Shown here: piece by piece, positions 44,990 to 53,741 of the stretch | How the letters are laid out: each line of letters begins with the position of its first letter | Numbering within the stretch: position 1 is the first letter of the stretch | Origin: Nitrososphaerota archaeon | Lineage (GTDB): Archaea > Thermoproteota > Nitrososphaeria > Conexivisphaerales > UBA164 | Assembly: GCA_009903795.1 (NCBI GenBank) | Contig: WYER01000012.1 | Location: forward strand, 40,549 to 104,548 | Length of the DNA: 64,000 nucleotides | Direction of reading: 5' to 3' | Made by a program: the position numbers and the translations under genes | The notes under the pieces: generated by a model | Databases searched by the model: none | What the model was told of the DNA's origin: nothing | Seen by the model: the letters and a program-made list of their open reading frames with translations, nothing else

Positions 44990-45760
44990 ATATGCTGCAC
45001 TAAATGCGAATTACTCAGCCCTTACTGAAGCGCATCAAGGTTCCTCAAGCTGCTATGTGAGAAAAGTATTCCATAATCTTGGCAAAATTATAGTCGGAAA
45101 TCTAGTATACTTTCCATAAGAAAAAGCTCATCCTTCAATATTACGATTATGTAAGTCACATCCTTGTCGAATATTAAGTTACAAGAGAGGCAAGCTAACT
45201 CAGACACGTTAAGCTCATGTTATACAAATTGGACAAACTCCTGTCGTCTTAACAAACCTTAACATTAGTGCTAGCCTTTCTCTTCAAGGCGTTATGAATA
45301 CTCCTGTGGAGGTCTCGTAAATATTTTCACTGAATAGCTTTTCTCAAGAGCATATATATTATCGTGAAATACGACTTTTGAGTACCTTGTCGTTACGAAG
45401 TAGGTCACCTTGTTTATTATGACTTTTTATTATTATAAGTTTCTAATTTCTAACGCGTATATAGATACTTTTTATTATCCTTTTTGATCCAATAAGTTAA
45501 GCCGTACTGTATCAAAGGAATTGAATGCACACCCTTGACGAATTTTATCCTGCTTACTTTTGAGGCCTTTTCCTTTAACTTTGAGAGAGCTATCACGTTG
45601 TTATGAAGCATCTTTATTAGAGGTTGTTTCATTTGAGAGGAAAGCATTTCAATTTCTCTTTCATAAAACACGTCACCTACTTAACATTAACAATTTAGCT
45701 TCAATAAGGAGGCAGTTAAGGACGACAAGCCTGGTTTTAGAGATCTTACTTTTCACTTAA
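44990..45760 (-). pseudogene. tnpB relic with zinc-ribbon remnant (IS200/IS605-type)
   Basis: The 980-base gap before cdc48 holds a decayed tnpB on the minus strand. The N-terminal piece (the 73-residue ORF at 45450-45671) reads MLSSQMKQPLIKML and then GVHSIPLIQYGLTYWI, typical of TnpB. Further on, in shifted frames, CPICIT and ELACLSCNLIFDKDV recall the zinc ribbon and the last RuvC Asp. Stops and shifts break the frame many times. The dispersed 35-bp motif lies 100 bases upstream, at the expected left end. Confidence 0.7.
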
Positions 45761-45860
45761 ACATTCTATCCTGAGACTTTCTCCTAAGCAGTGTTTGTTT
45801 ACTATTTTTCCCATAGGTTTGGAGGCAAAAAATCTCCTTTACTTACTCAAAAAATCTTTC

Positions 45861-45900
45861 TATAAAGGGAATTTCATCCTCTTAACCCCATAAAGTTAAA
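45861..45900 (-). repeat. Dispersed 35-bp motif, copy 3 (left end of tnpB relic)
   Basis: The minus strand reads TTTAACTTTATGGGGTTAAG then AGGATGAAATTCCC, the best-preserved copy. It precedes the tnpB relic, which identifies the motif as a likely transposon left end. Confidence 0.6.
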
Positions 45901-45957
45901 TAAAAAATTCAGTCAAGTTAAATAAATATATATGTTAGTTATGTTGAGACGACTCAA

Positions 45958-48108
45958 ATGCCTGCTATTGAGTTAAGGGTTTCTGAACCCTATGAAAGAG
46001 ATATTGGGAAATGTAGAGTTAGAATACCTAAAAAATATCTTCAAACTCTTGGAATAAAAAGCGGTGATGCTGTTACTATAACAGGGAAAAGAAAAGCCGC
46101 GGCTTTTGCTTATCCTATTCTCGAAGAATCCAAAGAAGACATAATAATGATGGATTCTACCTTAAGAAGCAATGCAGGTGCGGCTCTTAATGAACGAGTA
46201 AAAATCGAAAAAGCAGAATATGCAGAAGCAAAAAAAGTGTTTTTTGAAGTTTCTAACAAAGAGTTTAAGTTACAAAACAAAGCCCTTAAAACGATATTTA
46301 AGAAAAAGCTTAACAATTTTTTAGTGGTAGAAGGTAATTCTTTTAATGTAAACGTTTTAGGATCCAACATTACTTTTACTATAAGTAGGACAGATCCTAA
46401 TGGTGTTGTCCTTATAACTCAGAAAACTGTTGTCTCTATAGAAAAAAGTAAGAAAACTGTTGAAACAAAGGTAACTTACGAAGATATAGGAGGTTTAAAA
46501 ATGCAACTGCAGACGCTCAGAGAAATGGTAGAGCTTCCACTTAAATATCCATCGCTTTTCAAGAAAGTTGGAATAGAGCCGCCCAGAGGCGTTTTGCTTT
46601 ATGGTCCCCCTGGATGCGGTAAGACTTTAATGGCAAAAGCATTAGCTAATGAAACAAACGCTAAGTTCTTCTCTATAAACGGACCAGAAATAATGAGCAA
46701 ATATTATGGAGAGACAGAAGCAAAACTTAGAGAAATATTTAAGGTAGCAAAAAAGAATGCGCCGGCAATAATATTCATAGATGAGCTAGATTCTATTGCT
46801 CCAAAAAGGAGCGAGGCTTTTGGAGAAGCAGAAGTTAGAGTTGTAGCTCAGCTTCTTACTTTAATGGATGGATTAAAAGACAGGGGTGATGTCATAGTTA
46901 TAGGCGCAACAAACAGAATAGAAGATGTAGACCCTGCTTTAAGAAGACCTGGCAGGTTTGACAGGGAGATTGAAATAGGAGTTCCAAATGAGGATGGTAG
47001 ACTTGAAATACTAAAGATCCATGTTAGAGGAATGCCTTTAGCTGAAGATGTAGATCTTAAGAAATATGCAAGGATGACAGCAGGCTATACCGGCGCAGAT
47101 TTGGCAGCACTTTGCAGAGAAGCAGCTTTCAATGCGATAAGAAGGGTCGCGCCACGTGTTCTGGAAGGTGAAGCTTTAACGGAAGAGAAGCTCAACGAAA
47201 TAAAAGTAAATGATGCAGATTTTATGCAAGCGTATAGACAGATAGTTCCTACTGCATTAAGAGAACTTTATTTTGAGGTGCCAAAAGTTACATGGAACGA
47301 TATAGGGGGTTATCAGGACGTTTTAAAAAAGCTCAGACTTAACTTTGTTGAAGCCATAAAAAATATAGAGAAATTTAAAAGCGTTGGAATAGAGCCGCCC
47401 AGAGGCGTTTTGCTTTATGGTCCCCCTGGATGCGGTAAGACTTTAATGGCAAAAGCATTAGCTAATGAAAGTAAAGCAAACCTGATAACAATAAAAGGAC
47501 CTGAAATACTTAGCAAATGGGTAGGTGAATCGGAAAAGGCCATAAGAGAGATTTTTAGAAAAGCGAAATCATCGGCCCCATCTATAATTTTGTTTGATGA
47601 AATCGACTCGATAACTAAAATTAGAGGAGGAGAATACGAAGCAATTGAATCTTTGGTCAGTCAGCTCATAACCTCCATAGATTCGCTTCAACCTGAGGAC
47701 ATGGTATTTTTAATTGGTACAACAAACAGGCCAGACCTTATAGACCCTTCGCTTTTAAGACCTGGCAGGTTTGACCTTCTTATATACGTTAGGCCACCTA
47801 ATATGCAAGAAAGGGAGGAGATTTTAAAAATTTTGTTAAAAAACACCAAGCTTGATCCCAGCGTAGATATAAGCAAAATAGCCGCATTAACAGAAGGTTA
47901 TTCTGGAGCCGACATAAAATCTGTAGTTAGAGAGGCTGGCATAAGCGCAATAAGCAGAGGATCTACTATAATAAATAGCGAAGATTTTGAAAAAGCTTTA
48001 GCGAACGTAAAACCATCTTTAACACCCCAACTCATCAAGTTTTATGAAGAAATGGAAAAAAGGCTTGAGTCAAGGTTCAATCTACGAATAGGCTCCCCAT
48101 ATACTTAA
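45958..48108 (+). CDS. cdc48: Cdc48/VAT family AAA ATPase
   Basis: This is the archaeal p97/VAT unfoldase that feeds substrates to the proteasome. The N-terminal double-psi barrel domain covers about residues 1-170. D1 has Walker [18 protein letters not shown], Walker [13 protein letters not shown] and [15 protein letters not shown]2 repeats these with ILFDEIDSI and [13 protein letters not shown]. The 716-residue length is standard. A TATA-like AAATATATATG lies about 25-30 bases before the ATG. Both Walker A regions are encoded by an identical 88-bp DNA segment. Confidence 0.97.
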   Translation: MPAIELRVSEPYERDIGKCRVRIPKKYLQTLGIKSGDAVTITGKRKAAAFAYPILEESKEDIIMMDSTLRSNAGAALNERVKIEKAEYAEAKKVFFEVSNKEFKLQNKALKTIFKKKLNNFLVVEGNSFNVNVLGSNITFTISRTDPNGVVLITQKTVVSIEKSKKTVETKVTYEDIGGLKMQLQTLREMVELPLKYPSLFKKVGIEPPRGVLLYGPPGCGKTLMAKALANETNAKFFSINGPEIMSKYYGETEAKLREIFKVAKKNAPAIIFIDELDSIAPKRSEAFGEAEVRVVAQLLTLMDGLKDRGDVIVIGATNRIEDVDPALRRPGRFDREIEIGVPNEDGRLEILKIHVRGMPLAEDVDLKKYARMTAGYTGADLAALCREAAFNAIRRVAPRVLEGEALTEEKLNEIKVNDADFMQAYRQIVPTALRELYFEVPKVTWNDIGGYQDVLKKLRLNFVEAIKNIEKFKSVGIEPPRGVLLYGPPGCGKTLMAKALANESKANLITIKGPEILSKWVGESEKAIREIFRKAKSSAPSIILFDEIDSITKIRGGEYEAIESLVSQLITSIDSLQPEDMVFLIGTTNRPDLIDPSLLRPGRFDLLIYVRPPNMQEREEILKILLKNTKLDPSVDISKIAALTEGYSGADIKSVVREAGISAISRGSTIINSEDFEKALANVKPSLTPQLIKFYEEMEKRLESRFNLRIGSPYT

Positions 48109-48140
48109 AAACCACTAAAATAAATATTACGTGAAGGATT

Positions 48141-48617
48141 TTGAAAATACTCTGGGCACCTTGGAGATTAAAGGGTGTAACTGAGAGATCGCAAAGATGC
48201 ATTTTTTGCGATATGATAAGCGAAGACAAGTCGCAGGATGAGAAAAACCTTATAGTTTACAGGGGAAATAAAATATTTATTGTAATGAACAAATATCCTT
48301 ATAATAACGGTCACATAATGCTTGTTCCTTATAGGCACATAACTAAATTTTCAGAACTTAACAATGATGAAATAATTGAAGTATTAGATCTTTTAAAAAA
48401 GCTAGAAAACTGTTACCAAAGGACTATGTCGCCAAATGGTTTTAATTTAGGAGTAAACTTGGGTATAGATGCTGGTGCTGGTTATGAACACCTGCACTTT
48501 CACCTAGTACCTCGTTGGAGGGGTGATACGAATTTCATGCCTGTTATTGCAGATACAAAGGTAATACCAGAAAGCTTGATTAACAGCTATAGAAAACTAA
48601 AAGGCTGTTTTGAATAA
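48141..48617 (+). CDS. HIT family hydrolase
   Basis: The histidine triad is HLHFHLVPRW near the C-terminus, and the N-terminal LWAPWRLKGV plus CIFCDM (zinc-like Cys pair) match the archaeal HIT branch related to Ap4A phosphorylase/hydrolase. The start is TTG at 48141, 33 bases after cdc48. The 158-residue length is typical. The substrate is probably a nucleotide phosphoramidate or dinucleotide, but this is known only at the family level. Confidence 0.92.
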   Translation: MKILWAPWRLKGVTERSQRCIFCDMISEDKSQDEKNLIVYRGNKIFIVMNKYPYNNGHIMLVPYRHITKFSELNNDEIIEVLDLLKKLENCYQRTMSPNGFNLGVNLGIDAGAGYEHLHFHLVPRWRGDTNFMPVIADTKVIPESLINSYRKLKGCFE

Positions 48618-48660
48618 GCTTCTCAATAAATTTGTACAAGTTTTCTAGCTTCTGTTTTTG

Positions 48661-48707
48661 ACAAAGCAAATGACAAACCTCGCCCTTTCTAGGGCCTGAA
48701 CAGACGT
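48661..48707 (-). repeat. Hairpin resembling a transposon right end, second copy
   Basis: ACAAAGCAAATGACAAACCTC followed by GCCCTTTCTAGGGCCTG forms a stem GCCCT/AGGGC with a TTCT loop and aligns with the copy at 35494. No transposase gene adjoins it, so it is an isolated relic or a very small non-autonomous element. Confidence 0.5.
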
Positions 48708-48712
48708 TTGCA

Positions 48713-49543
48713 TCAAATTTTATCTAAAATTTCTTTAGGAATTTCTATATCCACAGCTTTTACGTTTTCAATTACATGTTCAGGCCTTGAAGCGCGTGGT
48801 ATTGGAAAAACAGAGTTCCATCTTAAAAGCCATAAAATTGACAATTGTGCAGGTGTTATTTTTAACTTTTTTGAAATATCAATTATATTTTTATCTTCTA
48901 TAAGCTTTCCATGAGCTAAAGGATAATACGCCATAAAAGCTATTTTTTCTTTCTCACAATAAGGCAGTAAATCTTTTTCAGGTTCCCTGTGCTTAAGATT
49001 ATACTGGTTTTGTATTGCTGTAATATCGTTTTTCCTAAGCGTTTTTCTGGCTTCTATTATATCTTTAAGGTTAAAATTGCTCAATCCTATAAATTTAATC
49101 AAGCCACTTTCTACAGCATCTTCCATAGCAAGCAACGCCTCTCTATTAGAATCTTTGCTGCCGGGAAAGTGGATCAGATAAAGATCTATATACCTTGTTC
49201 CTAGTCTTTGTAAGGATTTCTCAAGACTTTTAAATAACCTTTCCCTTTTTAAATGCGTAGGCCACACCTTTGTTGATAAAAATATTTTATTCCGTGCATA
49301 ACCTTCTATGGCTTTTTTAACTAAAGGTTCTGAGCCATATAACTCGGCTGTATCTATTATGTTTATTCCAGCATCAAGACCAGCCCTTAACGATTGAATT
49401 TTTTTCTCTGCATCTCTTAACCATCCTAACTTGGCTGTAACAATCCATAAAGGATCATAATAAGTTCCCATGCCTATTACAGAGTTTTTTGTACCGCTAT
49501 TTCCAAACTCTTTATATTTCATTTTAAAAATAAAGTTAGGCAA
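48713..49543 (-). CDS. Aldo/keto reductase
   Basis: This NADPH-dependent oxidoreductase has the AKR TIM barrel. The segment INIIDTAELYGSEPLVKKAI contains the catalytic Asp and Tyr, STKVWPTHLKRERL the catalytic Lys, and YIDLYLIHFPGS the catalytic His. The C-terminal nucleotide-binding part is FPIPRASRPEHVIENVKA. The 276-residue length is normal for the open-chain AKR group. The natural substrate is unknown. It diverges from the tRNA-Leu gene 33 bases away. Confidence 0.9.
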   Translation of the reverse strand: MPNFIFKMKYKEFGNSGTKNSVIGMGTYYDPLWIVTAKLGWLRDAEKKIQSLRAGLDAGINIIDTAELYGSEPLVKKAIEGYARNKIFLSTKVWPTHLKRERLFKSLEKSLQRLGTRYIDLYLIHFPGSKDSNREALLAMEDAVESGLIKFIGLSNFNLKDIIEARKTLRKNDITAIQNQYNLKHREPEKDLLPYCEKEKIAFMAYYPLAHGKLIEDKNIIDISKKLKITPAQLSILWLLRWNSVFPIPRASRPEHVIENVKAVDIEIPKEILDKI

Positions 49544-49544
49544 A

Positions 49545-49556
49545 TGTATATAAATT
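49545..49556 (+). promoter_or_regulatory. TATA box of tRNA-Leu
   Basis: The AT-rich GTATATAAATTTA lies about 25 bases before the tRNA 5' end at 49577, a normal archaeal promoter distance. It also lies just outside the start of the divergent aldo/keto reductase gene. Confidence 0.6.
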
Positions 49557-49576
49557 TAGGGCAAAAAACAATTCAT

Positions 49577-49672
49577 GCGGGGGTCCCCTAGCCAGGTCGA
49601 TGGGGGCAGAAGATGCCTAAGCTCAAGACCTGCTGGCGTAGGCCTTCGTGGGTTCAAATCCCACCCCCCGCA
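49577..49672 (+). tRNA. tRNA-Leu(CAA) with probable 11-nt non-canonical intron
   Basis: The acceptor stem GCGGGGG pairs with CCCCCGC, the T arm is GTGGGTTCAAATCCCAC, and a class II variable arm (GGCGTAGGCC) is present. The loop CTCAAGA gives anticodon CAA. The anticodon stem pairs fully (GCAGG with CCTGC) only if AAGATGCCTAA (49610-49620) is removed, leaving 85 nt. That places the intron between positions 30 and 31. Non-canonical introns are typical of Thermoproteota. The gene does not appear to encode a full CCA. Confidence 0.85.
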
Positions 49673-49842
49673 TTTTAATAAGCTTTATAAGAAAAAACTT
49701 TGGTGAACAACTAAAAACGACTTTGGATTTAACTCAGTTTATGTAACTGATAATCTAACTGCGTTTCGAATATTCTTGAAAATATTAAAACTAACAATGC
49801 TTAAAAGCAACGTTTTATAAGCACAAAATTAAAGATCATTGC

Positions 49843-51165
49843 ATGCCGTATTTCAGGATTATTTATTTTAACCAAATAAAAGAAGAAGAATTAAGAAAAA
49901 TAATGGAACGGTCTAAAAATGAAATTTTCAATTTAAAAAAAGATGTAGCGAACATTATAGAAGACGTCAAGAACCGAGGCGACAAAGCTATAACAGATTA
50001 TTTATCATCCGTTTATGGGAAAAAAGTTAACGCTTCAGAGCTTATCGTTAGCGAAGAAGAATTAAAGAAAGACTACTTATCTTTATCCCAGGATCTTAAA
50101 AACAGTTTAAAATATATGATAAAAAACGTAACTAAATTTCATAAAAGACAGATGCCAAAAGAGTTTCAAATACAGACAGATAAGGGTGTCTTTGCAGGAA
50201 TGTACTTTGTACCTGTTAATTCTGCTGGCTTATATGTTCCATCAGGAAAGGGTAGTTTTCCATCTGTTGCCGTGATGCTTATTGCTCCTGCTAAAGTCGC
50301 TGGTGTTAAAAGGATAGCTTTAGCTACACCACCTGTTGATAAAGAGATGCACATAGATAAAGCTACAGCTGCTGTAGCATACATGATGGGAGTGAAAGAA
50401 GTTTATGCTGTTGGTGGTGCGCATGCCATAGCAGCTTTTGCTTATGGCACAGAAACTATAAAGAAAACAGATATAGTGGCAGGACCTGGAGGACCTTATA
50501 CATTTTTAGCGAAAATGATCGCTTGTGATTCTGTAAAGTTTGATTTACCTGCAGGGCCTTCTGAAGGCATGATACTCAGTGACGGAAACGCAGATCCTGA
50601 AGTTGTAGCGTGGAATTTAGTAAACGAGGCTGAACATGGTCCAGATTCAGCGGGGGTTCTTGTGACAACCTCAGAAGAATTTGCAGCTAAGGTCTCACAG
50701 TATGCAGACCTAATAATAGAACAGCTACCAGAGCCAAGGCGTTCTTATATGATTGAAAACACAAAAAAATACAGCGCAATAATAATTTTTGATAATTTAA
50801 AAGACGCAGTTAATTTTGTAGCAGAATATGCACCAGAACATCTTTCTATAGAAAGCATGAGGGCAGAAGAAATTTTTAAAGAATACAAGAAAGATATTAA
50901 GGCAGGAACGATTACTATAAATACGCCGTTTTCTGCGGGTAACTACGGCATAGGTCCTAACTCAACACTTCCTACTATGGGATTTGCAAGATCTTATTCT
51001 GGACTAAACGTTTACAATTTTCTAACATCAATAACTATTGAAAAAATAAACCAGGAGGGTTGGAAAAGAATGAAAGATCACGTAATTCGACTTGCAAACT
51101 ATGAAGGGTTTCCAGCTCATCTTGGCGCTATGAAAATTTCTGAAAAGAGGTGGAAAAATTCTTGA
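49843..51165 (+). CDS. hisD: Histidinol dehydrogenase
   Basis: HisD catalyses the last two oxidations of histidine synthesis, using NAD and zinc. Conserved stretches are VNSAGLYVPSGKGSFPSVAV, IVAGPGGPYTFLAK and NEAEHGPDSAGVLV with a zinc-ligand His. The later EYAPEHLSIES contains the catalytic Glu-His pair. The 440-residue length is standard. It overlaps the hisC start, so histidine genes are at least partly clustered; the rest of the pathway is not in this window. Confidence 0.96.
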   Translation: MPYFRIIYFNQIKEEELRKIMERSKNEIFNLKKDVANIIEDVKNRGDKAITDYLSSVYGKKVNASELIVSEEELKKDYLSLSQDLKNSLKYMIKNVTKFHKRQMPKEFQIQTDKGVFAGMYFVPVNSAGLYVPSGKGSFPSVAVMLIAPAKVAGVKRIALATPPVDKEMHIDKATAAVAYMMGVKEVYAVGGAHAIAAFAYGTETIKKTDIVAGPGGPYTFLAKMIACDSVKFDLPAGPSEGMILSDGNADPEVVAWNLVNEAEHGPDSAGVLVTTSEEFAAKVSQYADLIIEQLPEPRRSYMIENTKKYSAIIIFDNLKDAVNFVAEYAPEHLSIESMRAEEIFKEYKKDIKAGTITINTPFSAGNYGIGPNSTLPTMGFARSYSGLNVYNFLTSITIEKINQEGWKRMKDHVIRLANYEGFPAHLGAMKISEKRWKNS

Positions 51166-52244
51166 GCTGGAAAGCCAATTTAAAAAAATGGCATATAACG
51201 CCTGTTTATAAATCTGGTATTTCAGCAGAAGAAGCGAAGAAGCTAGTTGGGGATAAACATTTTTTAAACCTGCAATCAAACGAGAATCTTTTTGTTCCTT
51301 TAGAGTTCATAAAAAAGCTTGCAGTAAAGGCGCTTGAAAACATTGACTTAAGGTTGTATCCAAAAGAAGTAACAAACAAACTCACAGAAAATTTAGCTAA
51401 ATTAAACGGCGTAGATGAAGAAAGCGTTATATTATCTCATGGAGCTGATCAGATGATAGAGTTAATCTTCAAAATGTTTGAAGGAAACGCAAAAATTTTT
51501 CTCCACAACCCTACTTATTCATATTATAAAATAGCTGCCATAAATTATGGTCTAACCGTAATAACAGATGAATATGTTAACGAAACGTTATTAAACATAA
51601 AATCTATACAAGAAAACTCGCCAGATCTAGTATTTGTCTGCAACCCTAACAACCCAACCGGTCATATAATTCCCAAAGAACAGATAAAGGAACTTTTAGA
51701 TAACAGAAATTTAGTCTTAGTCCTCGATGAAACATATGCGGAAATTTCTGGCGTAACCAACAACGATCTTTTTCATAATTATGATAATCTAATAATTTTA
51801 AGAACCTTTTCAAAAGCTTATGGATTAGCTGGGCTTAGAATTGGTTATGCTTTAACCCAAGGAGAGCTCGCTAAAGTTCTTAGAAAGCTTCAGTCTCCAT
51901 TTCCTGTTTCTTCGTTTTCTGCATCAGTCGCACTCGAGGCCTTAAAGAACACAGAAGAATTCAAAAGATACTGGGCCGAATCATTAAAGACAAGAGAGTG
52001 GTTTGAGAAACAGCTTGATGAAGAAATATTGAAAAGCAAAAGCGCATCTTACTTTATTACGCTTTCTTTTAAAGTAAGCGCAGAAGCTGCTTTTATCGAA
52101 CTGCTTAAGCACGGTTATATAACAAGGGTTATAGAGCCGTTTGGAAGGTTTTTAAACCCATTAAGGATGAATATGGCTCCTAAGAATCTTATAGAAGATC
52201 TTCCTCATTTAATAAACAACATCAACAAAAAATATAGTGAATAA
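51150..52244 (+). CDS. hisC: Histidinol-phosphate aminotransferase
   Basis: HisC is a PLP-dependent fold type I enzyme that makes histidinol phosphate. Signatures include SHGADQMIELIFKM, VFVCNPNNPTGHII, DETYAEISG, and the PLP lysine in RTFSKAYGLAGLRIGY. The length is 360-364 residues. The track starts at GTG 51150; TTG at 51162 overlaps the hisD stop and is equally good. The pairing with hisD supports histidine rather than another aromatic aminotransferase. Confidence 0.93.
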   Translation: MEKFLSWKANLKKWHITPVYKSGISAEEAKKLVGDKHFLNLQSNENLFVPLEFIKKLAVKALENIDLRLYPKEVTNKLTENLAKLNGVDEESVILSHGADQMIELIFKMFEGNAKIFLHNPTYSYYKIAAINYGLTVITDEYVNETLLNIKSIQENSPDLVFVCNPNNPTGHIIPKEQIKELLDNRNLVLVLDETYAEISGVTNNDLFHNYDNLIILRTFSKAYGLAGLRIGYALTQGELAKVLRKLQSPFPVSSFSASVALEALKNTEEFKRYWAESLKTREWFEKQLDEEILKSKSASYFITLSFKVSAEAAFIELLKHGYITRVIEPFGRFLNPLRMNMAPKNLIEDLPHLINNINKKYSE

Positions 52245-52284
52245 TGTTTTGTTTGTAGAACCTCAGATTAATTGATTAGTAACG

Positions 52285-52290
52285 TTTATA
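52285..52290 (+). promoter_or_regulatory. TATA-like element of the acidic microprotein gene
   Basis: TTTATA, followed by a T run, lies about 38 bases before the ATG at 52326. A transcript beginning near 52313 would then carry the GAGG ribosome-binding site at 52318-52321. Confidence 0.5.
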
Positions 52291-52325
52291 TTTTTGGTTT
52301 AAGCCTATCCTAAACGCGAGGAAAA

Positions 52326-52433
52326 ATGTCAGACGAAGAGTGGGAAGAAGACGAAGAATGGGAAGAAGACTGGGAAGAAGATGAAGACTGGGAAGAGGAA
52401 GAGTGGGAAGAAGATTTAGAAGAAGAACTATAA
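52326..52433 (+). CDS. Acidic tryptophan-repeat microprotein (35 aa)
   Basis: The ORF is too short for the supplied track. It encodes MSDEEWEEDEEWEEDWEEDE and continues to EEEL. Of 35 residues 26 are Asp or Glu and five are Trp, spaced 4-6 apart. There is no Lys, Arg or His. A GAGG ribosome-binding site lies five bases before the ATG and a TATA-like box at 52285. I know no family for it. Its charge suggests a mimic of nucleic acid or a binder of a basic protein; this is inference. It is the only gene in the hisC-tsr3 gap. Confidence 0.72.
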   Translation: MSDEEWEEDEEWEEDWEEDEDWEEEEWEEDLEEEL

Positions 52434-52489
52434 ACTCAAATCGTTTAAAAAATATTTTTTGTAAAAACGCGTAACAGCAGATTTTTTAA

Positions 52490-53017
52490 TCAAATTCTAA
52501 AATATTCAACGTATTTTTCAGATACTTCTTTTTCTGCTGAGACTATGTCATTACTTTTCCTATAAACTTCAAGAGCTCTTTGGTTAAGCTTTATGAAATT
52601 AGGCCCCCATTTAAATTTACTTAACAAGGTTTCTGCCAGTTGTATATTGTTCATTATGTATACAACAGCAGCAAGAGCTTCTGCTGTCGAAAGCATATGT
52701 GGCCTAGCATAATTTATTGGATTAGCAGCGATAAGTAATGGTAGCCTTCTTGCATAACGGTTTAAAAACTTCATCCCCCATTCTTCTCTTTTTTTCCAGC
52801 TTGCATCTATGGCTGTAATTCCTTTAAGGGAATAAATAGCTTCATCTTCAGGCATTTGTTTTATTAGTATCTCGCTAAATGGATTTAAGACAATACCAAC
52901 AGGCTTGCTAGTAAAGACAACCAATCCAAACTTCTTTAATTTTTCAGCAGTACATTTTTTAGGATCATCTTGTTCAAAAGGTATAACGAAAAGCCTAGGT
53001 TTTTTATGCGACTCCAT
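52490..53017 (-). CDS. tsr3: Tsr3-type rRNA aminocarboxypropyltransferase (DUF367)
   Basis: This enzyme transfers the aminocarboxypropyl group of SAM to a hypermodified small-subunit rRNA uridine. The family segments KCTAEKLKKFGLV, ITAIDASWKK, RRLPLLIAANPINYARPHML and LSTAEALAAVVYIM are all present. The 175-residue length is typical of archaeal members. It is the downstream gene of a two-gene unit with dph6, 40 bases away, both acting on the translation machinery. Confidence 0.93.
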   Translation of the reverse strand: MESHKKPRLFVIPFEQDDPKKCTAEKLKKFGLVVFTSKPVGIVLNPFSEILIKQMPEDEAIYSLKGITAIDASWKKREEWGMKFLNRYARRLPLLIAANPINYARPHMLSTAEALAAVVYIMNNIQLAETLLSKFKWGPNFIKLNQRALEVYRKSNDIVSAEKEVSEKYVEYFRI

Positions 53018-53057
53018 ATTTTAGCCTAATTTTGATAAAGTTTGCATCTCTTAAACA

Positions 53058-53684
53058 TCACTCTAAAAAAGCTATTTTATATCCATTTATCGCAATTTTT
53101 TGCTTGCATCTAACTTTTATTTGAACACCAAGCTCGTAGATATTATAAACAAACGTATGGTATTCGCCAGCTTCTCCTATAGGGTTTAATTTCATCTTCT
53201 CTAGCGTTCTTAAAAAATCGTTAACGTTTTCCCTACTTACCTTTTTACATAACAAGCTTTCAAGACCATTTTTAACTCCTATTATTAAAAATGAAAACCT
53301 TGAAGCCTCTTCTTTAAGTAATTTAACAGGATCTTTAGCCCAAAGGGGTTCTTCTAACTCAGCACCAGCTTCTTCTGCTATTTTACTGAAATAATCTAAG
53401 TGGTCTTTAACTCCCTGATCGCCGGCAATTATCTTAGAAGCGTTTATCTTTCTGAAAAAATCAATCTGTTCTTTCATAGCGGATCCTTTATGAATCTTAA
53501 GAACAGTAACAGGCACTGAGAGAGCTTCCGCTAGTTCTATGGACTTTCTAAGATTGATCAAATGTGGCGAAGCTAATCCAATAAAATCGTAATCAAAAAC
53601 AACAAAAAGATCAACAGGCCAGAAAAGTATGGCTGAGTAAACCGAATCTTTACCTCCAGAAAACAGAGCTATCTTTAATCCCAT
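53058..53684 (-). CDS. dph6: Diphthine-ammonia ligase-like ATP-binding protein (Dph6 family)
   Basis: This is an ATP-pyrophosphatase-type enzyme. The PP-loop is KIALFSGGKDSVYSAI. The conserved C-terminal block NPIGEAGEYHTFVYN matches the Dph6/DUF71 family, which amidates diphthine on EF2 to diphthamide. The diphthine synthase gene elsewhere in this window supports that role. The length of 208 residues fits archaeal members. Some DUF71 proteins may have other amidation substrates. Confidence 0.88.
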   Translation of the reverse strand: MGLKIALFSGGKDSVYSAILFWPVDLFVVFDYDFIGLASPHLINLRKSIELAEALSVPVTVLKIHKGSAMKEQIDFFRKINASKIIAGDQGVKDHLDYFSKIAEEAGAELEEPLWAKDPVKLLKEEASRFSFLIIGVKNGLESLLCKKVSRENVNDFLRTLEKMKLNPIGEAGEYHTFVYNIYELGVQIKVRCKQKIAINGYKIAFLE

Positions 53685-53705
53685 GCTAAAAAATTGAAAG
53701 ATCGG

Positions 53706-53741
53706 TTTTTAACTTTATGGGATTAATAGGGCAGAAGTCCC
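53706..53741 (+). repeat. Dispersed 35-bp motif, copy 4
   Basis: TTTTTAACTTTATGGGATTA then ATAGGGCAGAAGTCCC matches the other copies (28821, 42828, 45861). It opens the gene-free stretch between dph6 and the endonuclease gene. Confidence 0.55.

Noticed and set aside
45450-45671. Intact 73-residue minus-strand gene
   Set aside because: It is the N-terminal piece of a decayed tnpB whose zinc-ribbon remnant lies further downstream in other frames.
42828-45900. Composite transposon bounded by inverted copies of the 35-bp motif
   Set aside because: The interval contains essential S26e and a folP-like gene, the motif copies look like independent relics, and no active transposase is present.
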